A stretch of DNA of 64,000 nt from Salicibibacter cibi (GTDB lineage: Bacteria; Bacillota; Bacilli; Bacillales; Marinococcaceae), in assembly GCF_016495865.1 (NCBI RefSeq), contig NZ_CP054706.1:1984001-2048000 (forward strand), in the 5' to 3' direction. The notes beneath the pieces are model-generated. The model was given only the letters and a program-made list of their open reading frames with translations, was not told the DNA's origin and did not search any database. The translations under genes and the position numbers were made by a program. Positions 28,856-37,360 of this stretch are shown piece by piece. The first letter of the stretch is position 1. The number at the start of each line of letters is the position of its first letter.

Positions 28856-29608
28856 TTACACCCCGCCATATCGACGCTTACGTTGTTGGAAAACCGAGAT
28901 GGCCTCGGCAAAATCGTCTGCGTTAAAATCCGGCCACAATACATCAGTAAACCAGAATTCGCTATACGCCATTTGCCAAAGCATGAAGTTGCTTAAACGA
29001 ATTTCCCCGCTCGTTCTGATCAATAGATCCGGGTCGGGAAAATCGGATGTATACAGTTTGTCGGAAATCATCTCTTCGGTAATGTCTTCAGCTTGATAAC
29101 GCCCTTGTTCAACTTCGGTGCTAAGACGCTTCACCGCTTGGACGATCTCTGACCTTCCTCCATAATTAAGCGCCAAATTTAAAATAATGCCATCGTTATC
29201 CGCCGTCTCGAGCATTGCCGTTTCAACGGCTTTTTTTGTATGGGAAGGCAAGTCTTCAACAGCACCTATGACACGAACTTGTACATTGTTCGCTTGCAGT
29301 TTTGGTAATTCACTGGATAAAAAACGTTCCGGAAGACGAAGAATAAAGTCGACTTCTGTCTTGGGCCTTAACCAGTTTTCCGACGAAAACGCAAATAATG
29401 TGAGCACTTCAACACCCATATCATTCGCGGTTTCTGCAATGCGGTGGATGGTTTTCATGCCTTCACGGTGACCGATATTTCTCGGCATGCCCCGTTTCAG
29501 CGCCCATCGCCCATTTCCATCCATAATGATGGCCACATGGGGCGGAACTTCCGTTTTCACATCAACGGCTTGTGACTCTTTCTGATGATTAAAAAACCTT
29601 CCCAACAT
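28856..29608 (-). CDS. uppS: isoprenyl transferase (undecaprenyl diphosphate synthase)
   Basis: A cis-prenyltransferase that makes undecaprenyl diphosphate, the carrier lipid for cell wall synthesis. The substrate loop PPHVAIIMDGNGRWALKRG carries the catalytic Asp about 30 residues in. The C-terminal signature LLIRTSGEIRLSNFMLWQ is present. 250 residues, normal. It has its own start with a weak GGGAAGG region; the upstream gap to frr contains a terminator and heptamer repeats. Confidence 0.97.
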   Translation of the reverse strand: MLGRFFNHQKESQAVDVKTEVPPHVAIIMDGNGRWALKRGMPRNIGHREGMKTIHRIAETANDMGVEVLTLFAFSSENWLRPKTEVDFILRLPERFLSSELPKLQANNVQVRVIGAVEDLPSHTKKAVETAMLETADNDGIILNLALNYGGRSEIVQAVKRLSTEVEQGRYQAEDITEEMISDKLYTSDFPDPDLLIRTSGEIRLSNFMLWQMAYSEFWFTDVLWPDFNADDFAEAISVFQQRKRRYGGV

Positions 29609-29629
29609 GGTTTACGCACCAGCCTCTTA

Positions 29630-29668
29630 CTGGATGTGGGATGTGGGAAGTGAGAGGTGGGAAAATGA
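29630..29668. repeat. heptamer-repeat tract
   Basis: GGGATGT GGGAAGT GAGAGGT GGGAAAA on the plus strand in the frr-uppS gap. Confidence 0.6.
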
Positions 29669-29768
29669 TTCCCAGGTCTCCTACGTCAAGTTACTCCACA
29701 TCCTTTGTGATCCGCGTCGGTCTTATCCGTCGACAGATTGGACGTATGAAGTACGGCACTTGAATAGC

Positions 29769-29798
29769 TAAAACCCCCTTGTCGAGCAGAGGGTTTTT
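29769..29798 (-). terminator. terminator after frr
   Basis: On the minus strand AAAACCCTC and GGGGGTTTTAG pair around a short loop, about 20 bases after the frr stop. The T run is short and lies within the stem, so termination may be partial. Confidence 0.6.
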
Positions 29799-29815
29799 GG
29801 GCGCATCGCACCGCT

Positions 29816-30373
29816 TTACACTTCCATAATGTCTTTTTCTTTTTCGTCTGCCGCTTGATCAATTGTTTTTATATGTTCATCTGTGATTTTTTGGATTTCT
29901 TCTTGCGCACGCCGGGATTCATCTTCGGCAATATCTCCGTTTTTTTCCTGTTTTTTCACTTGATCATTAATATCCCGACGAATATTACGGATGGAAACAC
30001 GTGCGTCTTCGGCATATTTTCGCACAAGTTTCCCTAATTCTTTGCGACGTTCTTCCGTGAGCGCCGGAATCGTAATGCGAATCACTTGGCCATCATTATT
30101 GGGAGTGAGGCCGAGATCCGCTTTTTGGATGGCCTTTTCAATATCTGCAATAGCTGATTTGTCAAAAGGAGACACGACGAGCAACCGTCCCTCGGGCACC
30201 GTAATGCCTGCCAGCTGATTGAGCGGTGTTTCCATTCCGTAATAATTGACGGCGACCCTGTCTAGAATCGCCGGATTCGCACGGCCGGCACGCAATGTGG
30301 CAAGTTCACGGTTTAGCGAATCCACTGTCTTTTCCATTCGGTTTTTCATGTCTTTTTTCATCGGGTCATTCAA
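29816..30373 (-). CDS. frr: ribosome recycling factor
   Basis: Frees the 70S ribosome after termination with EF-G. The 185-residue protein has the three-helix/hinge pattern with [21 protein letters not shown] near residue 30, [19 protein letters not shown] in the small domain, and the C-terminal helix [20 protein letters not shown]. Its ATG overlaps the pyrH stop, so translation is coupled. Confidence 0.97.
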   Translation of the reverse strand: MNDPMKKDMKNRMEKTVDSLNRELATLRAGRANPAILDRVAVNYYGMETPLNQLAGITVPEGRLLVVSPFDKSAIADIEKAIQKADLGLTPNNDGQVIRITIPALTEERRKELGKLVRKYAEDARVSIRNIRRDINDQVKKQEKNGDIAEDESRRAQEEIQKITDEHIKTIDQAADEKEKDIMEV

Positions 30374-31092
30374 GATCCGTTCCCCCTTACGACGGTTCCA
30401 ATATCTTCTCCTTGAACCGCCCGTTTGATATTCCCTTCCTTTGAAATAGAAAAAACGATTACCGAGATGTTGTTATCCATGCATAAGGAAGATGCGGTCG
30501 AATCCATCACGCCCAGTCCATCCTTTAAGACGTCAAAGTAGGATAACTCTCGATATTTAACCGCATTTTCATTCTCTGCGGGGTCAGCATCATAAACGCC
30601 ATCTACGTTATTTTTTGCCATTAGGATGACGTCAGCTTCAATTTCCGCTGCCCGCAATGCTGCTGTCGTATCCGTAGTAAAATAAGGATTGCCGGTACCG
30701 GCTGCAAATATGACGACGCGCTTTTTTTCCAAGTGCCGGATTGCTTTGCGTCGTATGTATGGTTCAGCGACTTGGCGCATCTCTATGCTCGTTTGCACCC
30801 TGCTCTCCACTTCAATTTCTTCAAGGCTGTCCTGTAAAGCGAGGGCGTTCATGACTGTTGCAAGCATTCCCATGTAATCAGCGGTGGCGCGATCCATTCC
30901 TTGAGAACTGCCTGCCATTCCCCTCCAAATATTGCCGGCTCCAACAACGATGGCGATTTCTGTACCCAACGCGGCTACGCCTTTTAACTGAGAAGCAATA
31001 GATTGGATGACGTTCGGATCAATGCCATACCCTTGATCTCCGGCAAGTGCCTCCCCGCTTAATTTCAAAACTACACGTTTGTAATTGTGCAT
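30370..31092 (-). CDS. pyrH: UMP kinase
   Basis: Phosphorylates UMP to UDP; the hexameric bacterial type of the amino-acid kinase fold. N-terminal [20 protein letters not shown], then [10 protein letters not shown] and [20 protein letters not shown], and [19 protein letters not shown] carry the ATP and UMP sites. 240 residues. Start ATG at 31092 after GGAGGC. Conserved order tsf-pyrH-frr. Confidence 0.97.
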   Translation of the reverse strand: MHNYKRVVLKLSGEALAGDQGYGIDPNVIQSIASQLKGVAALGTEIAIVVGAGNIWRGMAGSSQGMDRATADYMGMLATVMNALALQDSLEEIEVESRVQTSIEMRQVAEPYIRRKAIRHLEKKRVVIFAAGTGNPYFTTDTTAALRAAEIEADVILMAKNNVDGVYDADPAENENAVKYRELSYFDVLKDGLGVMDSTASSLCMDNNISVIVFSISKEGNIKRAVQGEDIGTVVRGNGS

Positions 31093-31104
31093 CGTATGCC
31101 TCCA

Positions 31105-31142
31105 TTACTAGAAGTGAGAGGTGAGAGGTGGGAGGTGAGAAA
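31105..31142. repeat. heptamer-repeat tract (clearest copy)
   Basis: Four almost perfect units: GAAGTGA GAGGTGA GAGGTGG GAGGTGA, then GA. The tract sits between tsf and pyrH, just upstream of the pyrH ribosome site on the coding strand. It is the best example of the 7-bp family. Confidence 0.8.
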
Positions 31143-31159
31143 AGCCCCCACCGTTTGCC

Positions 31160-32041
31160 TTACTCTTTCACTTGCGACATGACTTCGTCGGCAAAATTCT
31201 CCTCTTTTTTCTCCATTCCTTCTCCCACTTCATAACGAATAAAGGAGGAAACTGTTGCGTTTTGGCTTTTCATATATTGTTCTACAGTTTGATCGCTGTC
31301 TTTCACAAATTCTTGATCCAAGAGCGTCACTTGTTGGAAAAATTTCTTCAAACGGCCTTCCACCATTTTTTCAACGATCTTTTCCGGTTTTCCTTCATTA
31401 AGCGCTTGCTGTTTAAGAATTTCCCGCTCTTTGTTGACTTCTTCTTCGGGAACTTCATCGCGCGTCACATACGTTGGCTTAATCGCAGCCACATGCATCG
31501 CTATATCCTTTGCAACCGATTCGTCCGTTGTGCCGTCGACCACGGCAAGCACAGCGATGCTTCCTCCCATATGAAGGTAAGCGCCGAATGCTTGCGTTTC
31601 TGTTTTTTCAACGACCGTGAAGCGCCTTAGCGAGATTTTTTCACCGATGGTAGCGATCTGCTCGGTAATATACTGTTCGAGGGTGTCTCCGCCTTCGGTT
31701 TTCTGTGCCAACGCGGTATCGACATCGCTTGGTTGATGGTCAAGCAGGTGCTGGGAAACGGTCGAAACGACCTTTTGAAAGTTTTCGTTTTTCGCGACAA
31801 AATCGGTTTCGGCGTTGATTTCCACAATCACTGCTTTATTGCCGTCAACCTTGACGTTCGCCAATCCTTCTGCCGCAACACGCTCTGCCTTTTTCGCTGC
31901 TTTGGCGATTCCTTTTTCACGCAGAAAAGCAACCGCTTCTTCCATATTTCCATCTGTTTCCGTTAACGCCTTCTTGCAATCCATCATTCCGGCGCCGGTT
32001 TTTTCCCGTAGTTCTTTTACTTTGCTTGCGCTGATGGCCAT
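31160..32041 (-). CDS. tsf: translation elongation factor Ts
   Basis: Exchanges GDP for GTP on EF-Tu. N-terminal UBA-like domain ([19 protein letters not shown]), the core signature [17 protein letters not shown], and the C-terminal [17 protein letters not shown] segment. 293 residues, as in B. subtilis. It lies downstream of rpsB with a terminator-like hairpin between them. Confidence 0.98.
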   Translation of the reverse strand: MAISASKVKELREKTGAGMMDCKKALTETDGNMEEAVAFLREKGIAKAAKKAERVAAEGLANVKVDGNKAVIVEINAETDFVAKNENFQKVVSTVSQHLLDHQPSDVDTALAQKTEGGDTLEQYITEQIATIGEKISLRRFTVVEKTETQAFGAYLHMGGSIAVLAVVDGTTDESVAKDIAMHVAAIKPTYVTRDEVPEEEVNKEREILKQQALNEGKPEKIVEKMVEGRLKKFFQQVTLLDQEFVKDSDQTVEQYMKSQNATVSSFIRYEVGEGMEKKEENFADEVMSQVKE

Positions 32042-32072
32042 GTAAACTCCTCCTTATTTTTGTTTTTCGTGG

Positions 32073-32105
32073 AAAAAAGGTGACATGGGACTCGCCCTTG
32101 TCACC
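32073..32105 (-). terminator. hairpin between rpsB and tsf
   Basis: On the minus strand GGTGACA and TGTCACC pair around a 13-base loop and are followed by TTTTTT. It probably attenuates transcription from rpsB into tsf. Confidence 0.7.
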
Positions 32106-32124
32106 CCGTTTTTTCTCTTCCTTA

Positions 32125-32886
32125 TTATTCTTCAGCGTTTGTCGTTGCCGGTTCAGGTTCCGGGTCCGATTCTATTTGTTCTTCGTCCGCCACTTTTTCT
32201 TCTTCTCCCTGGCTTGCTTCCACAACAGCATCCGCCATTTTTGATGTAAGCAAACGTACCGCACGAATGGCATCATCGTTACCCGGAATGACGTAGTCCA
32301 CTTCATCCGGATCACAATTAGTATCGACAATGGAGATGATCGGGATGTTAAGTTTACGTGCTTCCGCAACGGCGATCCGTTCTTTGCGAGGGTCGATAAT
32401 GAAAACGGCATCCGGTAGTGTCTTCATGTCTTTGATCCCGCCCAAGAATTTCTCAAGGCGATCCATTTCTTTTTGCAAAACCGTTACTTCTTTTTTCGGA
32501 AGGACGTCAAACGTCCCGTCTTCCTGCATTTTTTCCAAATCTTTAAGGCGCGTGATCCGCTTTCGGATCGTTTGGAAGTTTGTCAATGTACCGCCTAACC
32601 AGCGTTGATTAACAAAGTACATCCCGCAACGGCCAGCCTCTTCCCGGACGGATTCCTGTGCCTGCTTTTTCGTGCCGACAAACAAGATTTTGCCGCCGTC
32701 CGCAGCCAAGTTGCGCACGTATTTGTAGGTTTCATCTACTTTCTTCACCGTTTTTTGCAAATCGATGATGTAGATGCCATTTCGTTCCGTGAAAATATAA
32801 CGGCTCATTTTCGGGTTCCACCGTCTTGTTTGGTGGCCGAAATGCACACCTGCTTCCAGTAACTGTTTCATAGAAATAACAGCCAT
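32125..32886 (-). CDS. rpsB: 30S ribosomal protein S2
   Basis: S2 binds the 30S head-body junction. Begins [20 protein letters not shown] and includes the [20 protein letters not shown] stretch and the S2 signature [17 protein letters not shown]. About 253 residues; the acidic C-terminal tail ([19 protein letters not shown]) is longer than in many relatives. Start at 32886 with GAAGGAGGAAAAAAT. The frame is open further upstream but only across the leader. Confidence 0.98.
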   Translation of the reverse strand: MAVISMKQLLEAGVHFGHQTRRWNPKMSRYIFTERNGIYIIDLQKTVKKVDETYKYVRNLAADGGKILFVGTKKQAQESVREEAGRCGMYFVNQRWLGGTLTNFQTIRKRITRLKDLEKMQEDGTFDVLPKKEVTVLQKEMDRLEKFLGGIKDMKTLPDAVFIIDPRKERIAVAEARKLNIPIISIVDTNCDPDEVDYVIPGNDDAIRAVRLLTSKMADAVVEASQGEEEKVADEEQIESDPEPEPATTNAEE

Positions 32887-33046
32887 ATTTTTTCCTCCTT
32901 CGGTTTTTTTCCTCCGCTTTGCATCATGTTCCTGGAAAAACGGTCGTTTTCCCATTACTATCACTAGATAGTAGAACAAAACCGTGGTCGTTGGACGGCA
33001 CCGTTGTTCGAATCAGCAAGCGTGTGTATTCAATAACACCGCAGTA

Positions 33047-33076
33047 ACTATACCATAAGATGCGGGATCTCGACAA
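33047..33076 (-). promoter_or_regulatory. sigma-A promoter of rpsB
   Basis: On the minus strand TTGTCG (33076-33071), 18-base spacer, TATAGT (33052-33047). It gives a ~160-base leader before rpsB. The region between the swrB-like stop and this promoter (33100-33212) holds no gene. Confidence 0.6.
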
Positions 33077-33212
33077 GCGATATGTTGCGCTTCTATCATT
33101 CGTCACTCCCGTTGGGAATACCTTTCAACAGGATTACCCTAAATTACGGTTGGCAAACGTTTTTCGGGTACCCGGCACCTCTCGTATGGATGGCTACCCA
33201 TACGCTATTCAT

Positions 33213-33629
33213 TTACGTTCGTTCATGTTTTTTTAGCAAAAGTTCAACTTCCCCGTAGCCAAGGGAAAGCGTCTCGGCAATCTCCTGTTTGCTTTTTCCT
33301 GTTTGCGCTAATCTTAACGCTTGTGCAGCAGGTGTTACTTGCGCTTCGTTCTCGCCTGCCGGTTCAGGTGGCTCATACCCTTTTTCCTGCTTTTCAAGTT
33401 TGCCGGTTGCTTGTGCGAGCTCGAATCGAAAGGGGTTTTTTGGCGTATTTGCTTGCTCGGGTCGTAATTGCCGGAGCAACCGCTCGTTGTCTTCCTTCAT
33501 TTCATTTGTGTATCTTTTTAACAATCGTTCAATTTTATCTCCGGGAGCGGCACTTTTCTGAAAAAGATAGACGATGGCGGCAAAGGAGACGGCGTGCAGA
33601 AGTACACTTATGATTACAAAGACGATCAC
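33213..33629 (-). CDS. swrB: SwrB/YlxL-like membrane protein (DUF6115)
   Basis: A 138-residue protein with one N-terminal membrane helix (IVFVIISVLLHAVSFAAIVYL), a cytoplasmic coiled or charged linker and a C-terminal helix-turn-helix-like segment (ALRLAQTGKSKQEIAETLSL) as in SwrB/YlxL. In B. subtilis SwrB promotes flagellar export-gate assembly and sigma-D activity. It is the last gene of the fla/che operon here, directly before rpsB, as in B. subtilis. It is shorter than SwrB (about 167), so the symbol rests on position and C-terminal motif. Confidence 0.75.
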   Translation of the reverse strand: MIVFVIISVLLHAVSFAAIVYLFQKSAAPGDKIERLLKRYTNEMKEDNERLLRQLRPEQANTPKNPFRFELAQATGKLEKQEKGYEPPEPAGENEAQVTPAAQALRLAQTGKSKQEIAETLSLGYGEVELLLKKHERT

Positions 33630-33663
33630 AGTTAGCCTCCTCTTTTTCTCGAATGGCGGTTGT

Positions 33664-35052
33664 TTAGGAATCTTGTTGCTCGATGCGAATCTCGCCTTCG
33701 GACAAAAAAATGTTGACCGCGTTTCTGTTTTTCGTGATTCTGCGTTTATATTTGCCGATGTGCACGTTTGTATTCACGAAAGCCTGATGGGTGATAAAAA
33801 CCCCTCCGTTATCGCGCTCGCCTATTCGATCATTAAAGGCTTGCAAGGTGTCATAAGCTTCTCTCATTCGGTCGTAAAGCTCGCTCAACGACTGGCGAAT
33901 CCGAAGTTTCATTATTCGATCTTTCGTTGACAGAAGAGGATTCTCCCTTTCTTTCTCCGCCATTTTTGTTTGTAACGTTTGCAACTTACCCTTTTCTTCT
34001 TTTCCGTTCAGCAAAACGCTCTCCGCTTCTTTTCGGGCCGTTAACAACTTTTCCTGCACGCCAATGTATAGGGACGTGTGTGTGTTTAATCCATTGCCTG
34101 CTTCTTTTACTTTGATCTTTCGCCCGGCGGAAAGTTGTCCGCCGACAACATTCCCTTTTCCACTCGTGCATATCAATGCATTTCCGGCCTCGCATTGACT
34201 GTGTAAAATATGATTGGAAACATGCATATCGTGACCGGCAAAAACAATCCCTTGATTGATATACCCACTATAAACATCATAACGCGCGTTGATTTCCCCT
34301 TTCCCTTGGCCGGCAATGCCTTGGGAAACAAAGATGGACCCGCCTGCTTCCAAATACGCAGCGTCGACGGACCCTTTTACATGGATATCTCCATCGGCAT
34401 TCACCCGATAACCGGAAGCGATGGAACCATGAATGACAACATTTCCATTAAATGTAATATTTCCCGTTTTCATCGTTAGATCGCCGGGAACTTCATAGAC
34501 GGGATAGACATGCACGGTCCGGCCAGCGATGCTTAATTGGCCGTTCAGAATCGCTTGCAGGCTTTTTCCGTCTTCAGACAAAGCCGTGTTTTTCCCGGCT
34601 CGTAACGTAAAATCTTTCCCTCTTAAACCCGGAATAGGGTTTCCATATACATCCACGCCGGCCTCGCCTGTTGTGGCTTCCACTTTGCGAGCGACGATTT
34701 CATTTTGCGTGGCCATCGGGATCTCCGTTACTTGCCGCAAATCCACAGAACCGAAATCTTCGCTTTCTTCTTGTGATGCATAATTCTTACGTGTCGCTTC
34801 CAAATACGCATCCGTTCCACGAGTCGGTTTTTTTCCTCTGGCCACAATCAATGGGAACGTTACATGGACCAGATCGTTTGCCAATTTTCGGATGCTTTCG
34901 TCGTCAATGCCATAGACAATCCCATTGGCATGCAGGAATTTTAGCACGTCTTCGTCATGATAATCCCTGTCTTCCACCGGTTTATTCGAAAAACAACTGG
35001 CCATCATTGCATCACGTGACACTTTTATTTTAAAGTACTGTGTAAGTTCCAT
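33664..35052 (-). CDS. DUF342 (FapA) family protein
   Basis: A 462-residue DUF342/FapA-type protein. An N-terminal domain with a short KxxxPTRGTDAY segment is followed by a beta-helix-like middle built of repeated strand motifs (GNVVIHGSIASGYRVNADGD, IHVKGSVDAAYLEAGGSIFV), and a C-terminal coiled coil (about 365-430). In other bacteria FapA proteins are tied to cell-surface or polar functions, but the biochemical role is unclear. Start at 35052 after GGAGGGGACGTGC. It sits between sigD and swrB-like, a place where B. subtilis has no such gene, so a link to motility is inferred from context only. Confidence 0.85.
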   Translation of the reverse strand: MELTQYFKIKVSRDAMMASCFSNKPVEDRDYHDEDVLKFLHANGIVYGIDDESIRKLANDLVHVTFPLIVARGKKPTRGTDAYLEATRKNYASQEESEDFGSVDLRQVTEIPMATQNEIVARKVEATTGEAGVDVYGNPIPGLRGKDFTLRAGKNTALSEDGKSLQAILNGQLSIAGRTVHVYPVYEVPGDLTMKTGNITFNGNVVIHGSIASGYRVNADGDIHVKGSVDAAYLEAGGSIFVSQGIAGQGKGEINARYDVYSGYINQGIVFAGHDMHVSNHILHSQCEAGNALICTSGKGNVVGGQLSAGRKIKVKEAGNGLNTHTSLYIGVQEKLLTARKEAESVLLNGKEEKGKLQTLQTKMAEKERENPLLSTKDRIMKLRIRQSLSELYDRMREAYDTLQAFNDRIGERDNGGVFITHQAFVNTNVHIGKYKRRITKNRNAVNIFLSEGEIRIEQQDS

Positions 35053-35091
35053 GCACGTCCCCTCCAAATTAAACTGTGGCCTGGCTGACGG

Positions 35092-35859
35092 TTATATTTT
35101 TGCTTCTTCTTTTTGAAATGCTTGTTTTAAACGAAACAACGCCCTTGCATGAAGTTGGGATATCCTTGAAGTGGACAACCGCAATATATGGCCGATTTCC
35201 GTCAATGTCAGATCTTCGTGATAAAAGAGGGAGAGCACGAGTTTTTCTTTCTCCGGAAGCGTTGATATCAGATGTTGCAACTGTTTTTTTGTCTCATTTT
35301 TTTCTGCCTCTTCATGAGGGGTGGGCGTTTGAGGATCTTGCACCATTAACGGATGGGTATCTTCCCGGTTCTCATCCTCCGGCGCTTGGTCGATCGATAA
35401 GAGCTGTGCCATGTAATTTTCCGCTGTCGTTTTTAAAACGTCCTCGATGGATAGCTGAAGCGTGTCCGCAACTTCGTGTTCCGTGACATACCTTCCTTTT
35501 TGCTGCTCAAGCTTTTCTGTCGTATCCTCAATCATTTTTGCCTTTTCCCGTGAAGAGCGAGGCAGCCAATCTTCTTTCCGCAAACTGTCAATGATGGCCC
35601 CGCGCACCCGAAAAGACGCATATGTATAAAATTTTAAATCTCGGCGATGGTCGAACTTTAACAACGCATCGTATAAGCCAACCAAGCCCTGTGATCGCAA
35701 ATCCTCACGGTCTACATTTGTCGGAAGCGTAGCGCCGATTCGCTGCACATGATAATCGACGAGCGGTGCATGGGCAGTTAGGATTTCTTCGGCTGCCTGT
35801 TCATCTTTTTCATTGATCCATCGTGCCCAATGATCCTCCATTGCAGTTGGTCGTTCCAT
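35092..35859 (-). CDS. sigD: RNA polymerase sigma-28 factor SigD (FliA)
   Basis: The sigma factor for late flagellar, chemotaxis and autolysin genes. Regions seen: sigma2 with DREDLRSQGLVGLYDALLKF and FYTYASFRVRGAIIDSLRKE, sigma3 with RYVTEHEVADTLQLS, and sigma4 with LPEKEKLVLSLFYHEDLTLT and a following HTH that ends STSRISQLHARALFRLK. 255 residues, as in B. subtilis. Start at 35859 with AAAGGAGG; upstream in-frame codons fall in a heptamer-repeat scrap. A ~200-bp repeat separates it from cheD, which is unlike B. subtilis, where the two are close. Confidence 0.96.
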   Translation of the reverse strand: MERPTAMEDHWARWINEKDEQAAEEILTAHAPLVDYHVQRIGATLPTNVDREDLRSQGLVGLYDALLKFDHRRDLKFYTYASFRVRGAIIDSLRKEDWLPRSSREKAKMIEDTTEKLEQQKGRYVTEHEVADTLQLSIEDVLKTTAENYMAQLLSIDQAPEDENREDTHPLMVQDPQTPTPHEEAEKNETKKQLQHLISTLPEKEKLVLSLFYHEDLTLTEIGHILRLSTSRISQLHARALFRLKQAFQKEEAKI

Positions 35860-35974
35860 GGTAGCGCCTCCTTTGCTAGAGGTTAGAGTTGGTAAATAAG
35901 TCAAAAAACCGTTTCCTTCATCTGAACTTCTTTCCCCTGAGTAGTCGTCGCAATTAATTCTCGTTCTTAACTAA

Positions 35975-36190
35975 AAAATACAGTTGGTATCAATGAAAAA
36001 TTATCGTAATAACACTTGCTAGCGGAGGAAAAACACGGAGACTCCTGTGGGAAAGCGCAGCGGGAAGACCCCGCAGAAAAAAGCGAACTTCTAACGAGGA
36101 GGCTGAGCTAAAGGCCCACGGAAAGCGTAGTGTTTTTCCGCAGCGGTTACCATCGTTCATGATTCTATTTTCCAACCATAGATTTTAGTG
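35975..36190. repeat. ~200-bp GC-rich inverted-repeat element, intact copy
   Basis: The core (about 36021-36145) begins GCGGAGGAAAAACAC and ends with the near-complement GTGTTTTTCCGCAGC. Inside it carries TCCTGTGGGA, GACCCCGCAGA and GAGGAGGCTGAG, the pattern of a repeat I recall from many Bacillaceae genomes. The flanks are shared with the copy at 47648 (ATCAATGAA...GTAATAACACT on the left, TCCAACCATAGATT on the right), giving the whole unit about 210 bp. It lies between cheD and sigD within the fla/che operon. No protein is encoded. Confidence 0.8.
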
Positions 36191-36203
36191 TTGACCCACC
36201 TTT

Positions 36204-36707
36204 TCAATAAAGCTTAGTCCCGCCGTGAATCGTTCGTACCGAAAGCGATTGGTCCTTAAGTGAAAATACAACACTTCGTCCTTCGGATCCGCCTGTCACA
36301 TCCGCCGTGATTGGAATATTCGCCTGTTTCAACGCTTCTCTCGCCGCTTCGGCATTTCGCTCGCCAATCTTCATCATCGGATCAACCGTTGATAACCTTT
36401 GAAACATGTTTGCCCCTCCGGCAATTTTCGCGCGTAACGTTGTGTTCCGGAAAGGGCCGAGTCGCTGCATCGTTTCGAGGAGCAACGGCACAGCTGTGTC
36501 CGCATACTTTGCATGGTTAAAATCATCGTTTCTGCGAATCGAAGCGTCCGGCAACATGACATGGGCGAGGGCAGCCGCGGCACCGTTCGCGGGATAAATA
36601 ACGATAGCTACACATGATCCCAATCCGGAACTCCCGATCGAATTCGGCGCCAAACAATGCCCCATATCCGCCATACCGACTTTCACCGTTTTTTGCGTCA
36701 ACGTCAT
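36204..36707 (-). CDS. cheD: chemoreceptor glutamine deamidase CheD
   Basis: Deamidates glutamines on chemoreceptors and, with CheC, tunes adaptation. The catalytic Cys and His are in GLGSCVAIVIYPA and AALAHVMLPDA, and the C-terminal AKIAGGANMFQ and NTTLRA motifs are present. About 167 residues. The start is the ATG at 36707, which overlaps the cheC stop as ATGA and has AAGGGA upstream; a longer frame would run 100 bases into cheC. Confidence 0.94.
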   Translation of the reverse strand: MTLTQKTVKVGMADMGHCLAPNSIGSSGLGSCVAIVIYPANGAAAALAHVMLPDASIRRNDDFNHAKYADTAVPLLLETMQRLGPFRNTTLRAKIAGGANMFQRLSTVDPMMKIGERNAEAAREALKQANIPITADVTGGSEGRSVVFSLKDQSLSVRTIHGGTKLY

Positions 36708-37318
36708 GACGGCATCCCTTCTAAAGCAGTGCGAAGGACATTCATACTTCCCGGTTCGGGGATTAAGTAAAACTGTGCCTGAAGACGTTCCGGGCTTTCT
36801 GCAAACCAATCGTTAAAATACGTTTGAATCAAAATAACGTCATCCCCGTATAACGAAAGAGGCAAAAGACTTGGGGTTATCGCCGCACCTGCCATATCGA
36901 TCACAACATCCGGAATCGATGATCGGACATTCAATTTCGTCACATCGGCAAACGTCGCTACATACGCACCCGTAATGATATTCCCAAATTCATGAAGCGC
37001 TGAATTGCCGATGCCATCCATGATTCCGGTGCTTTCGCCGGTTAATCTCCCGATAATGTTTGAGACATGGGCAGCGGGAAAAATAAACAGCATCGTCGCT
37101 CGAAACGCACCCTTCATTTTGAGGGAAATTGCAGCAACTTCGTTTTCGGGACCGCCCGCCAGTTCGATAATTTCATCAAAGCCGGTGAGAGTGACGGCCG
37201 GGACCGTCATTTTACACGACATATCCAGCAACCGGGAAAGGGAAGTCGCCGCCTGGCCTAACCCGATGTTGCTTATCTCTCGAATTTTATCTAATTCTGC
37301 TTGATGGATGGAAAACAT
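36704..37318 (-). CDS. cheC: CheY-P phosphatase CheC
   Basis: A CheC-type phosphatase of phospho-CheY that also partners CheD. Both active sites with the D/S-x3-E-x2-N pattern are present: LDKIREISNIGLGQAATSLS near residue 10 and GNSALHEFGNIITGAYVATF near 105. 204 residues, normal. It is followed by cheD with ATGA overlap. Directly upstream is flhA, 42 bases away; flhF, flhG, cheB, cheA and cheW, which lie here in B. subtilis, are absent. Confidence 0.95.
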   Translation of the reverse strand: MFSIHQAELDKIREISNIGLGQAATSLSRLLDMSCKMTVPAVTLTGFDEIIELAGGPENEVAAISLKMKGAFRATMLFIFPAAHVSNIIGRLTGESTGIMDGIGNSALHEFGNIITGAYVATFADVTKLNVRSSIPDVVIDMAGAAITPSLLPLSLYGDDVILIQTYFNDWFAESPERLQAQFYLIPEPGSMNVLRTALEGMPS

Positions 37319-37360
37319 CGTTTGCCACTTCCTCGTTCAAATACTTTGGAGCTCCATTCG

